Positions 1 through 6,725 of a stretch of 10,890 nt of DNA are shown in pieces. A program made the position numbers and the translations under genes. How positions within the stretch are numbered: the stretch's first letter is position 1; each line of letters begins with the position of its first letter. The stretch comes from Alphaproteobacteria bacterium UBA5343 (GTDB taxonomy: Bacteria; Pseudomonadota; Alphaproteobacteria; RF32; UBA5343), in contig DHQH01000059.1 in NCBI GenBank assembly GCA_002410125.1, positions 1 to 10,890 on the forward strand, given 5' to 3'. The notes beneath the pieces are model-generated. The model worked only from the letters and a program-made list of their open reading frames with translations, was not told where the DNA came from and made no database searches.

Positions 1-1
1 T

Positions 2-535
2 CAAGAAAACAATATTTATATAACAACCCTACCAGGAGCCTGTGCTATAATATCTGCTTTACAATTGTCAGGCCATCCAACCAACAATTTCTTCTTTGCA
101 GGCTTCATCCCAAACAAAGAAAAGGCCAGACATGACTTTATCTCAAAATATAAGGATTTAGATTCTACCCTCATATTTTACGAAACTTCCAAAAGAATTG
201 AAAAAACTCTAGCTATTTTTGATAATATTTTCTCAAATAATAGAACTATTTCCATTAGTCGTGAAATCACAAAATTATACGAAGAAACCCTAAAAGGAAC
301 CGCTCAAGAATTACTATCTCAAATTCAAAATAGAAATGGCATTAAAGGTGAGTTAGTAATCACCCTTTCTCCAGAAATAAAAAAAGACGATATAAAAATT
401 GAGGATTTAACAAATGAAATTTTAGCGGATTTAAAAAATTATAAAGTAAAAGAATTATCATCTAATCTTTCAGAAAAATATAAACTCCCTAAAAAAGAGA
501 TTTATAACTATATTATAAAGATAAAAAATGATTAA
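2..535 (+). CDS. rsmI: 16S rRNA (cytidine-1402-2'-O)-methyltransferase RsmI, 5'-truncated
   Basis: This is the C-terminal 177 residues of RsmI; the reading frame is open to the left window edge, so the start lies outside. RsmI uses S-adenosylmethionine to 2'-O-methylate C1402 in the ribosomal P site of 16S rRNA. Visible family signatures are the TLPGACA segment (family form PGPSA), LSGHPTNNFFFAGF, the TLIFYETSKRI block of the tetrapyrrole-methylase fold, the ISREITKLYEE block (family RELTKxxEE), and GELVITLSP near the end. The full family length is about 280 residues, so roughly 100 are missing by truncation, not mutation. A TTG at 65 is internal and should not be used as a start. The stop overlaps the start of yraN by 8 bp, implying one transcript; rsmI-yraN adjacency is common in proteobacteria. 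Confidence 0.93.
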   Translation, partial: QENNIYITTLPGACAIISALQLSGHPTNNFFFAGFIPNKEKARHDFISKYKDLDSTLIFYETSKRIEKTLAIFDNIFSNNRTISISREITKLYEETLKGTAQELLSQIQNRNGIKGELVITLSPEIKKDDIKIEDLTNEILADLKNYKVKELSSNLSEKYKLPKKEIYNYIIKIKND

Positions 536-908
536 AATTAATCAAAAAAATAAAAGATATTTTATTGGTAAATATTCAGAATATTTAACCCGATTAATTT
601 TAATATTAAAAGGCTATAAAATCTTAACAAAAAATTTCAAAACAGGCAAAGGCACCAATGCTGGAGAAATCGACATTATTGCTCTAAAAAATAAAACTAT
701 TTGTTTTATTGAGGTAAAAACCAGACAAAATATAGAAACCGCTGCTAATTCAATTTCTCAAAAACAACAACAAAGAATTTCAAAAGGTGCTATGAATTTT
801 TTAAAGAAAAACCCTCAATATAGTAACTATAATTGTAGATTCGATGCTTTCTTAATTTCTTATAAATCTCTCCCTAAGCACATAAAAAACGCTTGGTTTC
901 TCAATTGA
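528..908 (+). CDS. yraN: YraN / UPF0102 family nuclease-like protein
   Basis: A 126-residue protein matching the usual UPF0102 length of about 120. It shows the family core in order: GKYSEYL near residues 14-20, KGYKILTKNFK around 28-38, GEIDIIA at 46-52, FIEVKTR at 60-66 and CRFDAFLIS at 103-111. Asp49, Glu62 and Lys64 form the D...ExK pattern of the PD-(D/E)xK nuclease-like (Holliday junction resolvase-type) fold. The biochemical role of the family is poorly defined, so nuclease activity is inference from the fold. The start codon overlaps the rsmI stop (ATGATTAA), suggesting translational coupling. The tract is Lys/Asn-rich, as expected from the low GC. Confidence 0.9.
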   Translation: MIKINQKNKRYFIGKYSEYLTRLILILKGYKILTKNFKTGKGTNAGEIDIIALKNKTICFIEVKTRQNIETAANSISQKQQQRISKGAMNFLKKNPQYSNYNCRFDAFLISYKSLPKHIKNAWFLN

Positions 909-953
909 AATTTAACCTTTTTAATATAAAATTATACAAAACTAACAATTTCT

Positions 954-959
954 AGGTGA
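954..959 (+). promoter_or_regulatory. Ribosome binding site choosing the ATG at 965
   Basis: The sequence AGGTGA ends five bases before the ATG at 965. It matches a Shine-Dalgarno site well and overlaps the alternative in-frame GTG at 956, so the start is taken at 965. Confidence 0.65.
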
Positions 960-964
960 TTTTT

Positions 965-1264
965 ATGAAAAAAACTCTTACAAATATATTAATAGTTGCT
1001 ATACTTACTTTTATGAACACAGCTTGTTCAACAACAAGAACAAAAGCCAATTTTATAACACTTCAACACCCGCTTCATAGAACTGTTATAACATGTTATA
1101 AAACAATGTTTATGTCAGCAGAATATTGTGCAGCCAATCACGAAGCAAAGGGTTATGTAAGATTATTAGATAAAACCAAAATGCCCGCGAAATATGACCT
1201 AATAAATAATTCAACCTACCCATCAAGAAGATGGAGAGAAGAAGAAAACTCCCCAAGATGGTAG
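965..1264 (+). CDS. Small probable lipoprotein, unknown function
   Basis: A 99-residue protein I do not recognise. The N-terminus has Met-Lys-Lys, a hydrophobic stretch to about residue 17, and then NTAC at 18-21, which looks like a signal peptidase II site with Cys21 as the lipidated residue. Position -3 is Asn rather than the usual Leu/Val/Ile, so the lipobox is not canonical. The mature part is short, with two further Cys (about residues 44 and 55) in the segment TCYKTMFMSAEYCAANHEAKG, which could form a disulfide in the periplasm. The C-terminus is Arg/Glu/Trp-rich. It follows yraN by 56 bases and may share its transcript. A related position in other alphaproteobacteria often holds gshB; this is not gshB. 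It is probably real because of the ribosome site and signal peptide. Confidence 0.65.
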   Translation: MKKTLTNILIVAILTFMNTACSTTRTKANFITLQHPLHRTVITCYKTMFMSAEYCAANHEAKGYVRLLDKTKMPAKYDLINNSTYPSRRWREEENSPRW

Positions 1265-1292
1265 AAGTTTAAAAACCAGCTTTATGATATGA

Positions 1293-1408
1293 TTTCTTGC
1301 TTATTTTTGCTTATGTTTAAACAGGTTATGTTCGTACTACTGTTAGTAATTCGAATCAGGTTTTAACAACAATATAAGTAAAAAGAACAAAAAAGAGGAG
1401 TAACTTTT
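1293..1408 (+). repeat. Dispersed leader element, copy 1 (upstream of comM)
   Basis: First copy of an element also found at 6095-6200, 8833-8945 and, shortened, 8712-8790. It consists of an AT-rich upstream part (TTTTTGCTTATGTTTAAAC) followed by CAGGT, a 27-nt imperfect hairpin at 1330-1356, and an A-rich tail with TAACAACAATATAAGTAAAA leading into the comM ribosome site. The outer stem GTTCG/CGAAT and an inner stem TACT/AGTA close a GTT loop; a T-T mismatch separates the stems in every full copy. There is no T-run after the hairpin, so it does not look like a terminator. It occupies nearly the whole interval before comM and may be its 5' leader. Confidence 0.75.
1394..1400 (+). promoter_or_regulatory. 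Strong ribosome binding site of comM
   Basis: AGAGGAG lies 8 bases before the ATG at 1409. It is the strongest Shine-Dalgarno match in the window and sits at the end of leader element copy 1. The aligned positions of copy 3 read AGAGATA, so the site is not kept there. Confidence 0.75.
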
Positions 1409-2956
1409 ATGATTTCAATTGTAAACACTGTAGCTTTTAATGGTATAGATGTACTACCTGTTTCTGTCCAAACTCAAATCGCTGCAGGCCTCCCTGCTTT
1501 CACAATTGTTGGGCTTCCAGATAAAGCCGTAGCAGAAAGTAAAGAAAGGGTAAGAGCCGCTTTTAACTCTCTAGGATTCGCTTTACCACCCAAAAGAATA
1601 ACTATAAATTTAGCCCCTGCTGATATTGCCAAAGAAGGTTCCCACTATGATTTAGCAATAGCTGCGGGCTTACTTGCAGCTCTTGATATTCTACCAAAAG
1701 AAGAATTATCACATTACTCCGTACTTGGCGAACTAGGTTTAGATGCCAGTGTTATGCCTGTCGCAGGAATTTTACCATCTGCCATTTCAGCCAATGCGAT
1801 GAACAAAGGTTTAATATGTCCCAAATCTCAAGGAGGAGAGGCTATCTGGTCTGGGCTAGATGATATTTTAGCAATTGATAACCTTCTTGCTCTAATTAAT
1901 CATTTTAAAGGCTCTCAAATCTTATCTAAACCAAACAAATCAGATATAAAAAACACCATACATCACTTAGATTTAAAAGAAATCAAAGGACAAGAAGCTG
2001 CAAAAAGAGCTTTAGAAATTGCTGCAGCTGGAGGACATAATATGATAATGGTAGGACCTCCTGGTACTGGTAAATCAATGCTAGCCTCAAGACTGCCATC
2101 AATTTTACCCTCTCTATCTGTAGAAGAAGCTCTTGAGACTAGTATGATTCACTCCATTGCTGGTGAATTAAAAGACAATAAAATCATCACCGATAGACCA
2201 TTTAGAGACCCTCACCACTCAGCTTCAACCCCTGCCCTTGTTGGTGGTGGCAGAAAAGCCAAACCAGGTGAAATATCCCTGTCTCATAATGGTGTATTAT
2301 TCTTGGACGAGTTACCAGAATTTCAAAGATCAACTCTAGAAGCTCTAAGACAACCAATTGAAACAGGCTATGTATCTGTATCAAGAGTTAATTCTCATGT
2401 AAAATACCCTGCAAATTTCCAATTAATTGCCGCAATGAATCCTTGTAAATGTGGCTATCTTGGTAATCATGAGCAAGAATGCAACCGAGCTCCTAAATGT
2501 GCTATTGATTATCAATCAAAAATTTCAGGACCATTATTTGATAGAATTGATATTCATATCGATGTACCACAGGTAAATCCTTGGGAATTAGCAAATATTA
2601 AAGAAGGTGAAAGTTCAGAAATTGTTAGAAAAAGAGTATTAGCTGCCAGAAATATTCAAATTCAAAGATTTAGAGAAATAAATAAAACTTCAGATAAAAC
2701 CTATAGAACTAATAATGATTTATCAGGAAAATTATTAGAAACTTTTGCAAAACCAAATACAGAAGGAGAGAAACTCCTAATCAATGCAGCTCAAAAAATG
2801 CAACTATCTGCCAGAGCTTATCACCGCACCTTAAAAGTTGCGAGAACCATCGCCGATTTAGAAAACTCAGAACAAATTAACAAAATACATATTGCCGAAG
2901 CCCTATCTTACAGAAGAATAATCCCCGGCAAATCCGCAATTTTAATGGGAAAATAA
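1409..2956 (+). CDS. comM: ComM/YifB family AAA+ ATPase (Mg-chelatase-like)
   Basis: A full-length 515-residue protein (family about 500-510). In naturally competent bacteria ComM is a hexameric helicase that promotes branch migration while incoming single-stranded DNA is integrated; in other species its role is less clear. The N-terminal Lon-protease-like S5 fold (about residues 1-165) carries FTIVGLPDKAVAESKERVRAA-type sequence and INLAPADIAKEG. The AAA+ Mg-chelatase domain has Walker A GPPGTGKS at 216-223 and Walker B VLFLDE at 296-301, followed by LRQPIETG. A Cys cluster at about residues 346, 348, 358 and 364 (NPCKCG...C...C) is typical of this family and may bind metal. The C-terminal region ends with SARAYHR...ARTIADLE and AEALSYR, the usual Mg_chelatase_C signatures. 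It is separated from upstream genes by the repeated leader element and converges with the HIT gene. Confidence 0.95.
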   Translation: MISIVNTVAFNGIDVLPVSVQTQIAAGLPAFTIVGLPDKAVAESKERVRAAFNSLGFALPPKRITINLAPADIAKEGSHYDLAIAAGLLAALDILPKEELSHYSVLGELGLDASVMPVAGILPSAISANAMNKGLICPKSQGGEAIWSGLDDILAIDNLLALINHFKGSQILSKPNKSDIKNTIHHLDLKEIKGQEAAKRALEIAAAGGHNMIMVGPPGTGKSMLASRLPSILPSLSVEEALETSMIHSIAGELKDNKIITDRPFRDPHHSASTPALVGGGRKAKPGEISLSHNGVLFLDELPEFQRSTLEALRQPIETGYVSVSRVNSHVKYPANFQLIAAMNPCKCGYLGNHEQECNRAPKCAIDYQSKISGPLFDRIDIHIDVPQVNPWELANIKEGESSEIVRKRVLAARNIQIQRFREINKTSDKTYRTNNDLSGKLLETFAKPNTEGEKLLINAAQKMQLSARAYHRTLKVARTIADLENSEQINKIHIAEALSYRRIIPGKSAILMGK

Positions 2957-3040
2957 CAACAAAGTTGACCATGCCCTACAAAAAACTTGATTAAAAATAT
3001 TATAGTGAAATTAAACCTAAATTACCCATAGAATTAAGTT

Positions 3041-3394
3041 TTATAATATATCTCCAAGTTTTTTACCACCCAGAAGATGACAATGATAATGTTGCACTTC
3101 TGGCTCCCCATTTGGCCAAATATTAGCAATCACTCTACCGCCATCCTTATCAAAACCAAGCTGTTTAAATATTTTTGATACTGCTCTGTTAAAACCTATA
3201 ATTTCTTCATCTTTAGCATTTACATCAAAATCAACAATATTTTGATATTTGCCTTTTGTAATCACAATCACATGAACTGGTGCTTTTGGAGCAATATCAT
3301 TAAAAGCCATCACATATTCATCTTCATAAATAGGCTTACACGGAATTTCACCTCTTAAAATCTTCGCAAAAACATTATTATCATCATATTTCAT
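3041..3394 (-). CDS. HIT-family nucleotide hydrolase (HinT-like)
   Basis: A 117-residue protein, the normal length for bacterial HinT-type proteins. These hydrolyse nucleoside 5'-phosphoramidates such as adenosine 5'-monophosphoramidate. The N-terminus NNVFAKILRGEIPC and YEDEYVMAFNDI are standard, and the histidine triad HYHCHLL near residues 103-109 supplies the catalytic HxHxHxx motif, with the preceding NxGxExQ-like segment NGEPEVQ. The start is the ATG at 3394, where family homology begins. A candidate ribosome site AAGGAG lies 12 bases upstream, somewhat far. The gene is transcribed toward comM, with 84 bases between the two stops, and is divergent from the large lipoprotein gene. The exact substrate cannot be told from sequence. 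Confidence 0.92.
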   Translation of the reverse strand: MKYDDNNVFAKILRGEIPCKPIYEDEYVMAFNDIAPKAPVHVIVITKGKYQNIVDFDVNAKDEEIIGFNRAVSKIFKQLGFDKDGGRVIANIWPNGEPEVQHYHCHLLGGKKLGDIL

Positions 3395-3501
3395 TATTCT
3401 TAATCGCTCCTTGTTTATTAAAACTATAAAATCACTTGAAAAAAACTAATATTTAGTCTCTTATTAATAATAAAGTAAATTTTTTGAAATAAAATGAAAA
3501 A

Positions 3502-5622
3502 ATGAAAAAATTAAAACACATATATATAATAACAACCCTATCTATACTAACCCTGTCTTTAGGCTTAGTGTCTTGTGCCATTTTCTCTAATGAAAAAATC
3601 GAATTTGTAAAAGAAAAATCAGCCCCTATCAAATTAGAATATGTAGATTTTCGTATCAAGAAAGGTCGCTCTTATGAGCATTGGAGTCAAAAACTTGGTA
3701 AATATAAATTCCGTATTTTTGGATGTAGAAGAGATAGTGACGAAATTATTATGAACTCAGGTCGCGTATTTAGAAGAAATATGAGATTCTTCCAAACTTT
3801 CTTTGAAGAAATGAATGACGAGCTAAGAATTGTTGTAAACCCAAATAATCCATATTACGAATTAACCGAAAAATTAGATCTTCCAGATTATTATCTAACC
3901 GCAGAAGTAACTGATTATTATATGAATGTTTGTGATGGTTTTGACTGGGATAAAACCGAAAAAACCAATCTTAGAAATGGTGCATCAGAAATCACTATCA
4001 CTTGGAGAATTATTGATTTAGGAAAAAGAAGAACTTATTGGAAGGGGCAAACCAGAGGTTTTGCAGAAATCACAGATCCAGTAGAAAATGGAGAAACCGA
4101 ATTAGTAGAAAAAGCCTTTGCTGATGCTTTGAGCAGATTATATGTAGAAGAAGGCTTCAAACAAACCTTAATGACTAGAATTCCAGAATATTATAAAACA
4201 AGACAATATGCTATTCTTCATCAAACTGTTAAAGATTATGAAGAAGCATTAAAAACTATGCAAGAAAATCTAAAAGCTCAAACAGGAATTATCAGAAAAG
4301 AACAATCTCTTGAATCAAAAGAATTAAAAAAAGTACCTGTTGAAATAATTGATGGTAAAGAAATTACCAATCAAAAAACTCCAACTCCTGTAGAAGATAT
4401 TGAAACAACTAAAGTAATTGAAATAACCGCTGAAGAAATAAACAAAAAACTAGAAGAATCTTTAAGCCAAAAAGTTACCAGAGAAAAATTAGCCGAGTTT
4501 TTAACTCAAATGGGATATACTGAGCTAACAGGTAAAAATTTAGATGAATTCTTAATTAGTCTTGAAGCTTCTGAATTAACAGGTGCAAAGTTAGCAGAAT
4601 TTATCAAGCATAATAGTAATACTGAAATATCAGGAACTAAATTAGCTGAATTCCTAGAAAAAACTAAAAATATTGAACTAACAAATGCCAGATTAGATGA
4701 ATTCTTAAAAACAGCTGGTAGTACAATGATTGCTGGTAAAACAACCAATATTGATGAAATATCTGCAACAGAAATTGATGCTAAAGAAGCTGCTGAAGAA
4801 CTAGTTCATAAGGGTCAAACCGAATTATCAGGCTATGTAAAAGAAGAAGATAAAAGCGATAAATGGTTAGCCCTTGATGGCTTTGACCATAAACCAAGCA
4901 AAACATATAATAATGAAACAGGTGGATATTCTGTAGCAGAAAACAGTAAATTATACATCAATAATACCCCACCATTTACAAAATTAACCCCTGCTAAAAT
5001 GTATAAAATCAGAAGCAGTGTAGTCTCTGCAACTAATATAGCAAATATGCTAGGTTCTGGTTTAATAATATCGCCACAATTAATATTAACCTCCAACAGA
5101 TTAATTACTAAAGAAAATGATAGCTTAGCAATCAAGACTATAAATAACAGAGAATTTAAAGCCAAAGCGATTAGAAAAAACATCTTTAAAGACACAGCTT
5201 TAGTATTATTAGAAGAGCCAACAAAATTCTCACCTCTTCCATTAAGGTTAGATCTTCCAGATATGGGAGAAGAAGTATTTATCGGTCTTGGTGCTCCAAC
5301 TGAAGAAATTGGCGAAGGTTATTTAGATGACACAGGTAGAGTAACAGGTTATCGTTATAGTGAAGAAACAGGCGCTGAGATTATTGTTGATACCTATGTT
5401 CAAGAAAATACTCTTGGTGGTGCTTTAATTGATAAAAAAGGTAATATCATCGGTATGGCTCACAGCGGTAAGAGAACTGATGATGCAGAAGTTGATTACT
5501 TCATCCCTATCTCAACAGCACTTAAATCAATGGATGTTTATATCATCAATAGACCATATCCTTATATTATACCAAAAACCCTTCAAAATAAAATTAATGA
5601 AGAGCTAAAAAACAAACTATAA
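3502..5622 (+). CDS. Large lipoprotein with 17-residue tandem repeats and a degenerate trypsin-like domain
   Basis: A 706-residue protein with a signal peptide and a canonical lipobox LVSC, making Cys25 the probable lipidated residue. Residues about 40-230 form an unrecognised domain with YLTAEVTDYYMNV and WRIIDLGKRRTYWKGQ, reminiscent in style of envelope lipoproteins such as LpoB/CsgG-type folds; that is only a guess. A charged, probably helical linker (230-325) precedes five tandem 17-residue repeats at 326-410. Residues about 500-680 resemble a DegP/HtrA-type trypsin fold: GSGLIIS, LILTSN, KDTALVLLE, GEEVFIGLG, LGGALIDKKGNIIGMA. Of the triad only Asp564 remains: the His position is Arg533 and the Ser position is Leu638, so it is probably not an active protease. 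The start at 3502 is preceded by an out-of-frame ATG at 3494 and has no clear ribosome site. The thioesterase gene follows after 11 bases. Confidence 0.8.
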   Translation: MKKLKHIYIITTLSILTLSLGLVSCAIFSNEKIEFVKEKSAPIKLEYVDFRIKKGRSYEHWSQKLGKYKFRIFGCRRDSDEIIMNSGRVFRRNMRFFQTFFEEMNDELRIVVNPNNPYYELTEKLDLPDYYLTAEVTDYYMNVCDGFDWDKTEKTNLRNGASEITITWRIIDLGKRRTYWKGQTRGFAEITDPVENGETELVEKAFADALSRLYVEEGFKQTLMTRIPEYYKTRQYAILHQTVKDYEEALKTMQENLKAQTGIIRKEQSLESKELKKVPVEIIDGKEITNQKTPTPVEDIETTKVIEITAEEINKKLEESLSQKVTREKLAEFLTQMGYTELTGKNLDEFLISLEASELTGAKLAEFIKHNSNTEISGTKLAEFLEKTKNIELTNARLDEFLKTAGSTMIAGKTTNIDEISATEIDAKEAAEELVHKGQTELSGYVKEEDKSDKWLALDGFDHKPSKTYNNETGGYSVAENSKLYINNTPPFTKLTPAKMYKIRSSVVSATNIANMLGSGLIISPQLILTSNRLITKENDSLAIKTINNREFKAKAIRKNIFKDTALVLLEEPTKFSPLPLRLDLPDMGEEVFIGLGAPTEEIGEGYLDDTGRVTGYRYSEETGAEIIVDTYVQENTLGGALIDKKGNIIGMAHSGKRTDDAEVDYFIPISTALKSMDVYIINRPYPYIIPKTLQNKINEELKNKL
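4477..4731 (+). repeat. Five tandem 51-bp (17-residue) coding repeats
   Basis: Residues 326-410 of the large lipoprotein are five back-to-back 17-residue units with the pattern [T/S]xx[K/N/R]L[A/D]EF[L/I]...[E/M][L/I]: TREKLAEFL, TGKNLDEFL, TGAKLAEFI, SGTKLAEFL and TNARLDEFL. A more diverged sixth unit (DAKEAAEEL...TEL) is in residues 426-442. Codons differ between units, so this is an old protein repeat rather than a fresh DNA duplication. Each unit probably forms an amphipathic helix plus turn. Confidence 0.85.
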
Positions 5623-5633
5623 GGAACTATGAA

Positions 5634-6026
5634 ATGACCTTTTCTAAAACCTTTACAACCAAGCCAGAACATATCGACTGTCAAGGAATAATGGATGGAT
5701 TATATTATCCTTTTTATATGGAACAAACCAGACATCAATATGCCAGAGAAGTATTAAAATTTAATCTTGAAGAGCAAGCTCAAAAAGGTGTAAATATGAT
5801 TCTCACCGAATACACTATCAAATTTAAAAAGTCCCTTATAAAAGATGATAAATTTGAAGTTGATTGTTCTGCTGAAATAGTAAGCCCGATTAAAGTAAAA
5901 TTCATCCAAACGATCAAAAGAGATGGTAAACTTATAACCTCTGGAGAGTTCTTTGCAACTTGTATAAATGCTTCTGGTGGTCGCCCATTCATCCCCGATG
6001 AAGTAAAAAACTTACTAAACAAATAA
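5634..6026 (+). CDS. Hotdog-fold acyl-CoA thioesterase (YbgC/4HBT-like)
   Basis: A 130-residue protein of typical 4HBT size. The start HIDCQGIMDGLYYPFYMEQTRHQY (residues 13-36, shown here in pattern only: D15, G18, D21, Y24, Y28, E30, R33) fits the active-site helix region of the family, where an Asp followed by a conserved Gly, Tyr and Glu-x-x-Arg is usual. Later, TEYTIKFKKSLIKDD and VKFIQTIKRDGKLITSGEFFATC match the beta-strands of the fold, with the (T/S)G-(E/x)-x-x-x-x end typical of these enzymes. It likely hydrolyses an acyl-CoA or related thioester in the cytoplasm; the substrate is unknown. AAGGA lies 8-9 bases before the ATG. It sits 11 bases after the lipoprotein gene, so the two are probably co-transcribed. 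Confidence 0.85.
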   Translation: MTFSKTFTTKPEHIDCQGIMDGLYYPFYMEQTRHQYAREVLKFNLEEQAQKGVNMILTEYTIKFKKSLIKDDKFEVDCSAEIVSPIKVKFIQTIKRDGKLITSGEFFATCINASGGRPFIPDEVKNLLNK

Positions 6027-6094
6027 TTTCCCTATTGCATATCAAAAAAATAAACCTAAATTAAACTATGACCTGCATTAAAAACTATAATTTA

Positions 6095-6200
6095 TTTCCA
6101 ATTATTTTAATATGTATTTAGGCAGGTTTTGTTCGTAATACTGGTAGTATTTCGAACCAAGTTCTAACAACAATACAGATTAAAAGAATGGAAATAAGAT
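6095..6200 (+). repeat. Dispersed leader element, copy 2 (upstream of hslV)
   Basis: Second copy of the element at 1293-1408. The upstream part reads TTTTAATATGTATTTAGG and is followed by CAGGTTTT. The hairpin at 6131-6157 is the most regular copy: GTTCG pairs with CGAAC, a T-T mismatch follows, then AATACT pairs with AGTATT around a GGT loop. Its 27 positions match copy 1 at 23 and copy 3 at 22. The tail TAACAACAATACAGATTAAAA then runs into the hslV ribosome site GGAAATAAG. It fills most of the spacer before hslV, so it may be the 5' leader of hslVU. Confidence 0.75.
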
Positions 6201-6725
6201 ATGACTACTATTCTAAGTGTAAGAAAAAACAACGATGTTATAATTGCAGGTGATGGACAAGCAACCCTTGGTCAATCTGTAGTTATGAAAACAAAAACCA
6301 ATAAAATCAGAAAATTAGCCAAAGGATCAATCATTGCAGGATTTGCAGGAACAACTGCTGATGCCATCGCTCTAATTGAAAGATTAGAAGAAAAACTTGA
6401 AAAATATCCAAATCAATTAATCAGAGCCTGTGTCGAACTTACCAAAGACTGGAGAATGGATAAATATCTAAGAAAACTTGAGGCTGTTCTAATCGTAGCT
6501 AATAAAGAAAAAACTTTTATTCTGACAGGAACAGGCGATGTATTAGAACCAGATGATGGTGTTGTAGGTATTGGCTCTGGTGGAAATTATGCTATGGCCG
6601 CAGCTAAAGCTATGATTGACAATGACAACCTATCAATTGAAGAAATAGCTAAAAGAGCTATGGATATTGCAGCAGATATTGATGTTTATACTAATCATAA
6701 TATTATTCTAGAAAAGGTAAAATAA
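6201..6725 (+). CDS. hslV: HslV, proteolytic subunit of the HslVU (ClpQY) protease
   Basis: A full-length 174-residue HslV. Removal of Met1 exposes the catalytic Thr of MTTILSVR. The family blocks are clear: IIAGDGQATLGQ (14-25), a basic stretch with Lys35 matching the conserved active-site Lys, IIAGFAGTTADA (44-55), ELTKDWRMDKYLRKLEA, LTGTGDVLEP and VGIGSGGNYAMAAAKA. Relative to Escherichia coli HslV there is one extra residue in the SVVMK segment; otherwise it looks intact. Twelve HslV subunits form the chamber that degrades unfolded and regulatory proteins delivered by HslU. hslU starts at the base after its stop. A heat-shock sigma-factor promoter was looked for upstream but none was convincing; the leader contains the repeated hairpin element instead. 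Confidence 0.97.
   Translation: MTTILSVRKNNDVIIAGDGQATLGQSVVMKTKTNKIRKLAKGSIIAGFAGTTADAIALIERLEEKLEKYPNQLIRACVELTKDWRMDKYLRKLEAVLIVANKEKTFILTGTGDVLEPDDGVVGIGSGGNYAMAAAKAMIDNDNLSIEEIAKRAMDIAADIDVYTNHNIILEKVK

Noticed and set aside
956..964. GTG at 956 as start of the small lipoprotein
   Set aside because: It lies inside the AGGTGA ribosome site; the ATG at 965 gives a normal Met-Lys-Lys signal peptide.
2957..3040. AAAACTT/AAGTTTT complementarity between comM and the HIT gene as a shared terminator
   Set aside because: The arms are only seven AT-rich pairs separated by about 50 bases, so a stable terminator is unlikely.
3435..3470. CTTGAA box resembling a heat-shock sigma-factor promoter upstream of the large lipoprotein
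   Set aside because: No convincing -10 at the right distance; single hexamer matches are common in this AT-rich DNA.
4506..5195. Minus-strand ORFs opposite the large lipoprotein gene
   Set aside because: Shadow frames of a gene with a signal peptide, internal protein repeat and domain homology on the plus strand.
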